From M50B91 sp964526665 (GTDB lineage: Bacteria; Patescibacteriota; Gracilibacteria; UBA4473), in the NCBI GenBank assembly GCA_964526665.1, contig CAZGJL010000013.1:1-21828 (forward strand): 21,828 nt of DNA, in the 5' to 3' direction. The stretch's first letter is position 1. Each line of letters starts with the position of its first letter. Made by a program: the position numbers and the translations under genes. Below are positions 1-6,256 of this stretch, piece by piece. Under the pieces are notes generated by a model. It was given only the letters and a program-made list of their open reading frames with translations, had not been told where the DNA came from and did not search any database.

Positions 1-102
1 GAAGCAGGGCATGCACCTGAGCATGTTTCAAAAGAGCAGGCATTAGAGAAAGCTGTTTTGAGTCGAAAGATTGACAAGTTCCTTGAGCAAGCGGTATCCT
101 GA
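1..102 (+). CDS. C-terminal end of an unknown protein (5' truncated)
   Basis: Frame 1 is open from the window edge to a TGA at 100-102 and encodes the last 33 residues of a protein. The stretch is Lys/Glu-rich and looks helical (for example KEQALEKAVLSRKIDKFLEQ). The next gene starts 5 nt later on the same strand, which suggests one transcript. Nothing here identifies a family; the rest of the gene lies outside the window. Coding is inferred from the protein-like composition and the tight spacing. Confidence 0.5.
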   Translation, partial: EAGHAPEHVSKEQALEKAVLSRKIDKFLEQAVS

Positions 103-107
103 AGATA

Positions 108-341
108 ATGAAAAAAGTACTTTTTTCGATTTCGGGAGTAGCGACACTTATTGCGCTGATTGTATGTTTTCAGAATATCGCAATAAAGGCTCAGATTGGT
201 ATATTCTTTGGAGGAGGAAGTCAGTCTTTATTCTGGCCGCTTGCATTATTGTTTTGTCTTGGAGCAGCGGGGGGGTTCTTTCTGTCCTTGGCGTTAGCAG
301 CAAAAGAAGATCGTGCTCAAGATGTAGGAGGAGACTTCTAG
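108..341 (+). CDS. LapA-like (DUF1049) two-helix membrane protein
   Basis: A 77-residue protein with two hydrophobic segments, about residues 4-24 and 42-65, joined by a short loop containing Asn23 and Phe/Gly residues, with a charged C-terminus (KEDRAQD). This hairpin, including the leucine-rich second helix with a GAAGGF turn, is the pattern of the lipopolysaccharide-assembly-protein-A (LapA/DUF1049) domain. In other bacteria that domain is a small inner-membrane protein of poorly defined role. The start ATG follows the upstream stop by 5 nt. A hairpin plus T-run follows the gene at 370-393. The family call rests on overall pattern, not a search; a generic two-TM protein is the alternative. 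Confidence 0.6.
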   Translation: MKKVLFSISGVATLIALIVCFQNIAIKAQIGIFFGGGSQSLFWPLALLFCLGAAGGFFLSLALAAKEDRAQDVGGDF

Positions 342-369
342 ATATTAAGAGTATTTATGAAATGAATTT

Positions 370-393
370 AGGAGACCTTGTGTCTCCTTTTTT
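370..393 (+). terminator. Rho-independent terminator after the LapA-like gene
   Basis: AGGAGAC and GTCTCCT flank a short loop (stem GGAGAC 371-376 / GTCTCC 382-387) and are followed by a run of T to 393. It lies 29 nt after the stop of the LapA-like gene. The region from here to 758 holds only a small minus-strand ORF (429-578), short direct repeats and the upstream region of the next gene. Confidence 0.8.
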
Positions 394-428
394 ACTAGAA
401 AAGAGAATGTATACGAAATGCTAAATCA

Positions 429-578
429 TCATTGTGCATACGGCTTCTTGGCGAACTCATCTTTTTCATTGGCATGGTCTTTTAAATATAAATAATGGAC
501 AACTCTTCCTCGTTTTTCATGAGCAATCTGCTGGATAAGTCGATTCTGCGGGCTTTTTTTGTTAAAAAAAGTGTTCAT
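429..578 (-). CDS. Small hypothetical protein, 49 residues
   Basis: A minus-strand frame runs from ATG (578-576) to TGA (431-429). The product is basic and protein-like: an N-terminal MNTFFNKKSPQNRLIQQIAH, then a VVHYLYLKDH segment and a Lys/Glu-rich end. Codon use resembles neighbouring genes. I recognise no family. There is no Shine-Dalgarno sequence; the frame stays open upstream but has no other ATG. A 13-bp direct repeat overlaps its start and upstream region. It could be a real small gene or the remnant of a longer one. Confidence 0.4.
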   Translation of the reverse strand: MNTFFNKKSPQNRLIQQIAHEKRGRVVHYLYLKDHANEKDEFAKKPYAQ

Positions 579-609
579 GTGATATTGTATTGATATAAAA
601 AAGTGTTCA
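565..609. repeat. Pair of 13-bp direct repeats (AAAAAAGTGTTCA)
   Basis: AAAAAAGTGTTCA occurs exactly at 565-577 and at 597-609, a 32-bp period (about three helical turns). The first copy overlaps the start codon of the small minus-strand ORF at 429-578 and the second lies just upstream. Same-face spacing is typical of paired operators, so a regulatory role is possible but unproven. Confidence 0.4.
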
Positions 610-685
610 GTGATTATTTTTTTTGTGAACGTGCTGAAAAAAATGTTTCAATTTTAGTCCCTATTTAAGCGGGTTGATGTAATTT

Positions 686-757
686 TGTGCAAAAAAGATT
701 TGACGAAAAGGTCGAAATCGAATACGTTTTTTGTACTAGATAGTTCTGTGCAAAAAA
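686..757 (+). promoter_or_regulatory. Upstream region of the wHTH regulator: direct repeats and weak promoter
   Basis: TGTGCAAAAAA occurs exactly at 686-696 and 747-757, the second copy ending next to the regulator's ATG at 759. Between them are a -35-like TTGACG (700-705) and, 17 bp on, a poor -10 (TACGTT, 723-728). The repeats could be binding sites for the DNA-binding protein encoded immediately downstream (autoregulation). This is inference from position only. Confidence 0.3.
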
Positions 758-758
758 T

Positions 759-1334
759 ATGCTCAAAAAGATTTTTGGTTCCGGCGCCCGAGTGAAGTTA
801 TTTCGGCAGTTTCTATTGAATCCAAAGGAAGAGTTTTTTATTCGAGAGCTTACCCGTATTCTTGATGAACAAATTAACTCATTACGACGAGAGTTAGAAA
901 ACTTAGAAAAGATTGGAATGCTCAAATCATCAGAGCGAAATAGAAAAAAATACTATCGATTGAATCCACATTGTCCAATTTTATCAGAATTGACTTCTAT
1001 TATCCGTAAGAATGAAAAATCATATGTAACAATGCTTCAGAAAATTTCAAAATTAGGAGGAGTTGATATATTAATTCTAGGAGGACAATTTATTGGAAAA
1101 GAAGCAGATGTAGACATGTTCATAGTAGGAGATATAAAAAAAGAGGCGTTAGCAAAATTTATAGAAACAGAATTTCCTGACGGACAAGTTAAGTTTTCAA
1201 TTATGCCACGAGAAGACTTTCTCTATCGAATGACGCTTAAGGATAAATTTGTAAAAACTATTTTTGAAGAACGAGAGAATATTATTCTCAAGAATAAATT
1301 GAAAAAAGACACAGAGCCCCTATTGGCACTTTAA
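759..1334 (+). CDS. Winged-helix regulator fused to a nucleotidyltransferase-fold domain
   Basis: A 191-residue protein with two parts. Residues 1-68 match the winged-helix (ArsR/MarR-like) pattern: FFIRELTRIL and a recognition helix INSLRRELENLEKIGML, then the wing with RNRKKYYRLN. Residues about 100-125 read GVDILILGGQFIGKEADVDM, followed by FIVGD. This is the start of a minimal nucleotidyltransferase fold, keeping the metal-binding Asp-x-Asp (D117, D119) while the usual GS motif is degenerate. Proteins of this architecture are common in CPR and archaeal genomes as putative transcriptional regulators; their targets and any transferase activity are unknown. There is no clear Shine-Dalgarno. 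A weak hairpin follows the stop. Confidence 0.75.
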   Translation: MLKKIFGSGARVKLFRQFLLNPKEEFFIRELTRILDEQINSLRRELENLEKIGMLKSSERNRKKYYRLNPHCPILSELTSIIRKNEKSYVTMLQKISKLGGVDILILGGQFIGKEADVDMFIVGDIKKEALAKFIETEFPDGQVKFSIMPREDFLYRMTLKDKFVKTIFEERENIILKNKLKKDTEPLLAL

Positions 1335-1346
1335 AATCGATTGAAA

Positions 1347-1369
1347 AAAACTTGCGCTCGGTAAGTTTT
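1347..1369 (+). terminator. Possible weak terminator or leader hairpin between the regulator and rplS
   Basis: AAAACTT (1347-1353) and AAGTTTT (1363-1369) form a 7-bp stem around a 9-nt loop just after the regulator stop. The T-run is only the 3' arm itself. A second hairpin, CTCGC-GGTTT-GCGAG (1388-1402), lies 20 nt before the rplS ATG. Either could be a terminator or an rplS leader structure. Confidence 0.3.
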
Positions 1370-1421
1370 CCAGTAAAGTACGCGCGGCTCGCGGTTTGCG
1401 AGATTATAAACTTTAGGAAAA

Positions 1422-1946
1422 ATGTCACTTTTGATCCAGAAATTCGCTAGCAAATTTTGCAAACCTTCCGTTCCAGATTTACGTCCAGGAATGATTGTTA
1501 AGGTGCATCAGAAAATTATTGAGGGAAATAAAACTCGAGTACAGGTGTTCCAAGGAACAGTTATTGCTGTAAATGCTGGACACAATGTAGATGCAACATT
1601 TACTGTTCGAAAAATTTCAGAAGGAATCGGAGTGGAGAAAGTTTTTCCATCTCACTCACCAAACATAGTGAAGATCGATGTAGATCGTGCCCAAAAAGTA
1701 CGTCGTGCTAAATTGAACTTCTTGCGAGACCGAAGTGGAAAGGCCCTTCGATTGAAAGAGGTTGATTTAAAACTAAAGGAGAACAAGTTTGAACAACCAA
1801 AAGAAGAGGCTCCTAAAACTGAGGAAGCAGCACCGGTCAAAGAGGAAGTAAAAGAAGAGGCACCAAAAAAAGAGGAGCCCAAAGCGGAAGAGGTAGCTAC
1901 TGAAGAAAAAGTTGAAGAGAAGAAAGAAGAGAAAGTAGCGGAGTAG
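1422..1946 (+). CDS. rplS: 50S ribosomal protein L19 with acidic/basic C-terminal extension
   Basis: Residues about 10-115 carry the L19 signature: PDLRPGMIVKVHQKIIEGNK, then RVQVFQGTVIA, TFTVRKISEGIGVEKVFPSHSP and RRAKLNFLRDRSGKALRLKE. L19 sits at the 30S-50S interface. L19 is normally about 115 residues; this one has 174, the extra ~58 residues being a low-complexity Lys/Glu/Ala/Pro tail (EEAPKTEEAAPVKEEVKEEA and similar). AGGAAA lies 4-9 nt before the ATG and may be a weak ribosome-binding site. A good terminator follows at 1973-1996. The usual rplS neighbours (trmD, rimM, rpsP) are absent. Confidence 0.97.
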   Translation: MSLLIQKFASKFCKPSVPDLRPGMIVKVHQKIIEGNKTRVQVFQGTVIAVNAGHNVDATFTVRKISEGIGVEKVFPSHSPNIVKIDVDRAQKVRRAKLNFLRDRSGKALRLKEVDLKLKENKFEQPKEEAPKTEEAAPVKEEVKEEAPKKEEPKAEEVATEEKVEEKKEEKVAE

Positions 1947-1972
1947 CTTTACTCACAAATATTAAAATTGAG

Positions 1973-1996
1973 AATCTCGTTTCGGCGAGATTTTTT
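1973..1996 (+). terminator. Rho-independent terminator of rplS
   Basis: AATCTCG (1973-1979) pairs with CGAGATT (1986-1992) across a TTTCGG loop and runs into T to 1996. It lies 27 nt after the rplS stop. Confidence 0.9.
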
Positions 1997-2030
1997 GTAG
2001 AAGTAAATAGTTTTTTTGGGGCACAGGCTG

Positions 2031-2058
2031 TTGACAAAAAAAAACAACCGTATATATT
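2031..2058 (+). promoter_or_regulatory. Sigma-70-type promoter of the 80-residue protein gene
   Basis: A consensus TTGACA (2031-2036) and TATATT (2053-2058) are separated by 16 bp, with an A-rich spacer. The predicted transcript start near 2065 gives a leader of about 20 nt to the ATG at 2085. It sits just after the rplS terminator, so the next gene is an independent unit. Confidence 0.8.
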
Positions 2059-2084
2059 AGCAATATATTTAATCTTTTTTAATT

Positions 2085-2327
2085 ATGCCTGAAGTTAAAG
2101 AATATGCCTACATGACAGAACAGAATGATAATATAATGAAAAAATATCCGCATCTTTTTGATGAAAAGAACGCTGGAGAGTTTGATCTAGATCAATTATT
2201 TGATAGGGGTTTAGCAACAACGGTTGAGTTTTTATTAAAGAAAAAAGCTACTACAGAGGAGATAGAAAAAATTACTACGGAGTTGTTTGGAGAGGTAAAG
2301 GCATATGTTTTAGATATGATAAAATAG
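2085..2327 (+). CDS. Small acidic hypothetical protein, 80 residues
   Basis: An 80-residue, predominantly helical, acidic protein with no membrane segment and no Cys. It begins MPEVKEYAYMTEQNDNIMKK and has a Leu/Phe-spaced helical second half (DLDQLFDRGLATTVEFLLKK, then TTEEIEKITTELFGEV). I do not recognise a family. It is monocistronic, with its own strong promoter (2031-2058) and terminator (2357-2379), which suggests solid, independent expression. It converges on carB. Confidence 0.75.
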   Translation: MPEVKEYAYMTEQNDNIMKKYPHLFDEKNAGEFDLDQLFDRGLATTVEFLLKKKATTEEIEKITTELFGEVKAYVLDMIK

Positions 2328-2356
2328 TAAAGTTTGTTATGTATTAAAATTTAAAG

Positions 2357-2379
2357 TCCCGCGGAAGCGGGATCTTTTT
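2357..2379 (+). terminator. Rho-independent terminator between convergent genes
   Basis: TCCCGC (2357-2362) and GCGGGA (2367-2372) enclose GGAA, followed by TCTTTTT to 2379. It ends the plus-strand transcript and abuts the carB stop (2378-2380). On the minus strand the hairpin is followed only by a weak T-rich tract, but it may also help stop carB transcription. Confidence 0.85.
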
Positions 2380-4033
2380 ATTCAATATCCATCTTCTCTC
2401 CCAAATACGTTGTATATAAGTAATTTGTTTGTGCAGGGAATTCAGCAGCAAGTGTGTCCACCTGTTTTGCTACAGGAATAATTCCAAGCTTCTTTCGTAA
2501 TGCACGAACCTCTTTTTCAGAACTTTTCATGCGTTTTGCAATTTCCACATCACTGAATCCGAGAACTTTTGCCTTCCTCAGTAATTCTTTGTCCAAGTCT
2601 GTTGCTGCATCCAATTCACGAGCAAAAACGGCAATGCGATCGAGTTGTTGCAAAAACCAGCGATCAATTTTCGTCATTTCCCAAATTTGTTCTACATCAA
2701 ACGTTTCAGTATACAACGAATGAGACACGGCGAAGAGTCGGCGTGGTGAAGCTATTAGAATAGAGCTCTTGAGCTCTTCGTCGGTTTTAAACTCAATAGG
2801 GGAGTGTAGGACACCATTTGCTCCAATGGCGAGCATACGGACAGCCTTTTGGACTACTTCAGGAAAATTCCTTCCCAATGCCATAACTTCACCAACAGAT
2901 TTCATTTCTGTGGCAATCTGATGACTTACTTTTCGAAATTTCTGCAAATCCCAACGAGGAATTTTTAACGCTACATAATCAAGAGCCGGTTCGAAGAACG
3001 CAGTGGTTTTGAGCGTAATCGCATTTGGAATTTCAGGGAGCGTTTTCCCTAAGAGAATTTCAGCTGCTACGGCAGCGAGTGGGTACCCAGAAGCTTTTGA
3101 TGCTAATGCTGAACTTCGACTCAGTCGAGCATTCACCTCGATGACACGATACTGAGTATCATCATTGGGGTTGAGTGCATATTGAATATTACATTCACCA
3201 ACAATTCCCAAATGACGGATGGTTTTTATTGCGACTGTTCGTAACATTTGATATTCACGATTTGCCAATGTAACAGAAGGGCTAATCACAATTGATTCCC
3301 CGGTATGAATTCCCAGGGGATCGAAGTTTTCCATATTTACAACCGTAATACAGTTGTCTGCTCCATCGCGTACCACTTCATATTCGATTTCTTTCCATCC
3401 ACGCAAATCTTCTTCCACCAAAACTTGAGGAGAGAAGGCAAAGGCATCTTTGATCATTTTGGGGAAATCTTCTCGTCGTTCACAGAATCCTGATCCTTTT
3501 CCTCCAAGTGCAAATCCAGCTCTCATGATAAGCGGGAAACCAATTTTTTCAGCGGCCTTAATGGCATCTTCTTTGTTATACGCAGCAATTGATCGCGGAG
3601 TGAGAATATTAATTTCCTTGAGTTTCTTCACAAAAATCTCTCGATCTTCTGTTGATTCAATAACACTTACGGCTGTTCCAAGAACCTTTACGCCAAATTT
3701 TTTCAAAATTCCTGATTTTTCCAGAGAGAGTCCACAATTTAATGCCGTTTGTCCTCCAAACGAAAGAGCGAGAGCTTCAGGTTTTTCTTTGGCAATAATT
3801 TTTACCACGAAGTCGGGTGTGACTGGTGCAAAATACACCGTATCTGCTCCACAAAAATTAGGATCATTCTTAACCCATTGCGGATCTGTTTGGACAGTGG
3901 CAATGTTTGGATTTATGAGAATGACTTCGTGTCCAGCCTTTTTAAATGTTTTAATTGCCTGAGATCCTGAATAATCAAATTCCCCAGCTTCACCAATTTT
4001 TAGTGCACCAGAACCAAGGAGTAAGATTTTCAT
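2378..4033 (-). CDS. carB: Carbamoyl-phosphate synthase large subunit, N-terminal half only (CAD-like)
   Basis: A 551-residue protein that aligns with the first half of the ~1,070-residue large subunit: the carboxyphosphate-forming ATP-grasp domain plus the oligomerisation domain. Visible landmarks are EAGEFDYSGSQAIKTF (15-30), SFGGQTALNCG (91-101), the ATP loop MRAGFALGGKGSGF (170-183), NMENFDPLGIHTGESIV (233-249) and IEVNARLSRSSALASKASGY (298-317). The text stays close to animal CAD/CPS1 even in lineage-typical stretches (HLGIVGECNIQYALNP, VALKIPRWDLQKF, FPAQTNYLYTTY). The protein stops at the hinge where full-length enzymes begin the carbamoyl-phosphate domain. That second half and the allosteric domain are not in this window. 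The reaction is the first step of pyrimidine and arginine synthesis, using ammonia supplied by CarA. Confidence 0.93.
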   Translation of the reverse strand: MKILLLGSGALKIGEAGEFDYSGSQAIKTFKKAGHEVILINPNIATVQTDPQWVKNDPNFCGADTVYFAPVTPDFVVKIIAKEKPEALALSFGGQTALNCGLSLEKSGILKKFGVKVLGTAVSVIESTEDREIFVKKLKEINILTPRSIAAYNKEDAIKAAEKIGFPLIMRAGFALGGKGSGFCERREDFPKMIKDAFAFSPQVLVEEDLRGWKEIEYEVVRDGADNCITVVNMENFDPLGIHTGESIVISPSVTLANREYQMLRTVAIKTIRHLGIVGECNIQYALNPNDDTQYRVIEVNARLSRSSALASKASGYPLAAVAAEILLGKTLPEIPNAITLKTTAFFEPALDYVALKIPRWDLQKFRKVSHQIATEMKSVGEVMALGRNFPEVVQKAVRMLAIGANGVLHSPIEFKTDEELKSSILIASPRRLFAVSHSLYTETFDVEQIWEMTKIDRWFLQQLDRIAVFARELDAATDLDKELLRKAKVLGFSDVEIAKRMKSSEKEVRALRKKLGIIPVAKQVDTLAAEFPAQTNYLYTTYLGEKMDIE

Positions 4034-4040
4034 ATCGGGA

Positions 4041-4050
4041 ACAGTGTACT
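4041..4050 (-). promoter_or_regulatory. Conserved 10-bp motif upstream of carB (AGTACACTGT)
   Basis: On the minus strand AGTACACTGT lies 7 nt before the carB ATG. The same 10-mer occurs upstream of gatC-gatA-carA (7997-8006). Here it is part of the palindrome CAGT-GT-ACTG. It may be an operator shared by the pyrimidine genes, or its TACACT core may be a -10 box of a leaderless transcript. Confidence 0.35.
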
Positions 4051-4075
4051 GAAAAAAATTTCAAGAGGGAAATGT

Positions 4076-4105
4076 TTTATAGAGGATGATTGACTCTTCC
4101 ATCAA
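4076..4105 (-). promoter_or_regulatory. Candidate carB promoter
   Basis: On the minus strand TTGATG (4105-4100) is followed after 18 bp by TATAAA (4081-4076), giving a leader of roughly 35 nt to the carB ATG at 4033. The spacing is acceptable and both boxes are near consensus. The TACACT core at 4048-4043 is a competing -10. Confidence 0.4.
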
Positions 4106-4142
4106 AAAGATTTATTTATGTCTTCGTGTGCAATAATTTCTC

Positions 4143-4217
4143 ATGAAAAAATTGTGCCATTTGTTCTTTTCGGCAGTGGCGACATTTGACTCGTTAGTTG
4201 TGCGATTGGAGGTATGA
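4143..4217 (+). CDS. Possible 24-residue leader peptide upstream of the membrane-protein gene
   Basis: ATG at 4143 opens a 24-codon frame (MKKLCHLFFSAVATFDSLVV then RLEV) ending in TGA at 4215-4217. Its stop overlaps a second ATG at 4214 (ATGA), which is in frame with the downstream membrane protein. GGAGG lies at 4208-4212 and a long hairpin (4186-4229) spans the junction. This arrangement fits a leader peptide with coupled re-initiation, but the peptide could also be chance. Confidence 0.25.
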   Translation: MKKLCHLFFSAVATFDSLVVRLEV

Positions 4218-4229
4218 CTAACGAGTTAA
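4186..4229 (+). repeat. Long inverted repeat upstream of the membrane-protein gene
   Basis: ACTCGTTAGT (4189-4198) is perfectly complementary to ACTAACGAGT (4217-4226). With one G-U pair the stem extends to 13 bp (4186-4198 / 4217-4229). The 18-nt loop contains GGAGG (4208-4212) and ATG (4214-4216). There is no T-run, so it is not a terminator. It could be an operator palindrome or an RNA structure controlling translation. Confidence 0.6.
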
Positions 4230-4258
4230 ACATAGTATTAATCAAAATTTTAAGAATT

Positions 4259-5137
4259 ATGAAAAAATTAACAGTATTTTTAAAGACAAAGGAAGATTTT
4301 TTTGAAAAATGGAATTCTTGGCGAAGCAAGAAGAAAATGGCAAGAAATACAATTTTTGTAGCATTGATTGTGCTCGTGTTGATTTCTTGGTGGACAACTT
4401 CTAGTTTATTAAACCTTCTTCTAGCAGCAGAAGTGGAAGTAATCGCTCTGTCACTATTATGGGGAGCTATTAATGAAAACATCAATAAAGGGGAGCCAGA
4501 TAAAATCATGGTTCCGAAAGATGTTCTGTCGGACATTTTCATCCTAACTTCGGTGGACAAAAAAAATATTGTCACCGTTGGAGCACATCAAGCAGTACAA
4601 ATATTTGAAAAACATTTAGTATCTGAGATTTACTTTAACATCAAGAAAATAGGATCAGACCTCTTTTCTAGTGAAGGATGGAAAGGGGTTAGGTTTGATT
4701 CTACTCGTTTTATGCCAAATGAAAAAATAATACTTGGGGAAACGGTGAACGGAATCGATAACGGAGGCAAAACAGTATTCGCTCAAGAAATTATTGGTAA
4801 ATACAGCGCTCGGATTTCTTTGGGTGGAACAACAGAAGCTCGAGAGGGGGTTGAGGAATTTATTGAAGGGTGTGCGAAAATTACAAAACCACAATCTCGT
4901 TCAACTGGATGGTTTACAAAGAATTGGAAAACAATGCTCGCCTACGGAGGAGCATTTATTATAATTCTCGGACTCATTCCTTCTTTATACCACGAAGTAC
5001 CAATAGAAGGACCAGGTGGGATGATTTTGGGTAGTAAATATGCCGCAGTTGAGATTAAAGACCTGTTTAAGTTTTTGTTGGGAGGAGCTGCTTTTGCTTT
5101 TTTCGTATTATCTTATGAGTCGCTACCACCGAAATAA
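4259..5137 (+). CDS. Hypothetical multi-pass membrane protein
   Basis: A 292-residue protein from this ATG. An in-frame ATG at 4214 would add 15 residues; I prefer 4259 because it gives a typical MKKLTVF start and the upper ATG sits 1 nt after its GGAGG. Membrane segments are at about 29-50, 52-71, 240-258 and 272-290. The soluble middle (about 75-225) contains an ALSLLWGAINENINKGEPDK segment and a Gly-rich area, resembling no family I recognise. An N-terminal basic stretch (WRSKKKMARN) precedes the first helix, suggesting a cytoplasmic N-terminus. It lies between carB and carA on the opposite strand, so it interrupts what would otherwise be one pyrimidine cluster. It ends at a shared bidirectional terminator. 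Confidence 0.7.
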   Translation: MKKLTVFLKTKEDFFEKWNSWRSKKKMARNTIFVALIVLVLISWWTTSSLLNLLLAAEVEVIALSLLWGAINENINKGEPDKIMVPKDVLSDIFILTSVDKKNIVTVGAHQAVQIFEKHLVSEIYFNIKKIGSDLFSSEGWKGVRFDSTRFMPNEKIILGETVNGIDNGGKTVFAQEIIGKYSARISLGGTTEAREGVEEFIEGCAKITKPQSRSTGWFTKNWKTMLAYGGAFIIILGLIPSLYHEVPIEGPGGMILGSKYAAVEIKDLFKFLLGGAAFAFFVLSYESLPPK

Positions 5138-5140
5138 ACA

Positions 5141-5174
5141 AAATCCCTGAGTTGCATTAGCAATTCAGGGATTT
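5141..5174. terminator. Bidirectional terminator between the membrane-protein gene and carA
   Basis: A 15-bp stem (5141-5155 with 5160-5174, one C-to-T difference giving a G-U pair) around an ATTA loop, with A-runs before and T-runs after. It can act in both directions. Its right arm touches the carA stop codon (5174-5176). Confidence 0.88.
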
Positions 5175-6256
5175 TAAAGTTGTTTCACAAACTCATCAAA
5201 CAAATATTCTGCATCTTCTGGACCAGCACACGCTTCTGGGTGAAATTGAGTAGCAGAGATGGGTAATGTCTTATGACGAATACCTTCAACACTTCCATCA
5301 TTCAAATTTTCAAACCAAACCTCCCAATTTTTGCTCAGAGATTTTTCATCAACTTCAAATCCATGGTTCTGAGTCGTAATGAGGCACCGCCCAGACTGTT
5401 TGTCTCGTACAGGCTGATTTACCCCACGATGACCATATTTCATTTTTTTTGTTTTCCCATTCGAGGCAAGACCAAGCATCTGACATCCAAGACAGATCCC
5501 AAAAGTAGGGATTTTCCTATGAATTGCTTCACGAGCGATTTCAATAGTTTCTGTAACCGTATCAGGATCTCCAGGACCATTGGAAAGAAATATTCCATCA
5601 AATTTCTCATTTAATTCAAATGGATTTTGGTCAAAAGGAAGACGAATAACCCGTATTCCTCGTTTTAAAAAATTTCGAAAAATTCCGTTCTTGGCTCCAC
5701 AATCTATGAAGGCAACCGTTTTTCCAATAGGGTTTTCTGGTTCCATGATTTCAATAACTTCAGGACTTACAGAAGGAACAAATCGCCCATTCAGTTCGTC
5801 AACATATTTTTTATCAGGTGTTGTTCCAATTTTTCCTAAGATTGTTCCGTGTTCTCGTAAAATTTGTGTTAACTGTCGTGTGTCAACGCCAGAAATAGCA
5901 GGAATGTTTTGTTCTTTGAGCCATTTTTGAAAAGTCTTTGCCGCAGTAGAATGAGAATATTTCAAACTTTCTTCAGCAATTACTACACCACGGACCCAGA
6001 TTTTTGGAGATTCAAACGTTTTATCCACTCCTGGGCAAAATTTACATCCTTCAAAATTTTTTGGTTTTGGAACACCATAATTTCCAATGAGAGGAAAAGT
6101 GAAAATAACAATTTGTCCAAAATAACTAGGATCAGTAAGAACCTCCAAATATCCAGTCATTCCTGTTGTAAAAACTACTTCTCCTACGGCATCTCCTTCT
6201 GCTCCAAAACTTGTTCCTGTAAATTCTTGACCGTCTGCGAGAAATAATTTTGTCAT
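5174..6256 (-). CDS. carA: Carbamoyl-phosphate synthase small (glutaminase) subunit
   Basis: A 360-residue protein, normal length. The N-terminal CPSase domain shows GEVVFTTGMTGYLEVLTDPS (25-44) and ISGVDTRQLTQILREHGTIL (121-140). The class I glutaminase has SNGPGDP (225-231), the nucleophile elbow FGICLGCQMLGLA with Cys255, YGHRGVNQPV (274-283), QNHGFEVD (296-303) and the catalytic FHPEA with His339 and Glu341. It hydrolyses glutamine and passes ammonia to CarB. An oddity: the position after CLG is Cys258 where CarA usually has His. A Cys-bearing insertion (CKFCPG, 71-76) follows LIGNYGVP. The start ATG overlaps the gatA stop by 1 nt (TAATG), so translation is probably coupled. As in carB, wording is CAD-like. 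Confidence 0.96.
   Translation of the reverse strand: MTKLFLADGQEFTGTSFGAEGDAVGEVVFTTGMTGYLEVLTDPSYFGQIVIFTFPLIGNYGVPKPKNFEGCKFCPGVDKTFESPKIWVRGVVIAEESLKYSHSTAAKTFQKWLKEQNIPAISGVDTRQLTQILREHGTILGKIGTTPDKKYVDELNGRFVPSVSPEVIEIMEPENPIGKTVAFIDCGAKNGIFRNFLKRGIRVIRLPFDQNPFELNEKFDGIFLSNGPGDPDTVTETIEIAREAIHRKIPTFGICLGCQMLGLASNGKTKKMKYGHRGVNQPVRDKQSGRCLITTQNHGFEVDEKSLSKNWEVWFENLNDGSVEGIRHKTLPISATQFHPEACAGPEDAEYLFDEFVKQL

Noticed and set aside
71..424. 117-residue ORF overlapping the LapA-like gene
   Set aside because: Out-of-frame shadow of the LapA-like gene with Ser/Cys/Arg-rich, non-protein-like composition, and it reads through the terminator at 370-393.
2085..2377. Frameshifted continuation of carB downstream of its stop
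   Set aside because: The DNA holds a terminator and a well-formed plus-strand gene with its own promoter; no minus-strand frame there encodes CPSase sequence.
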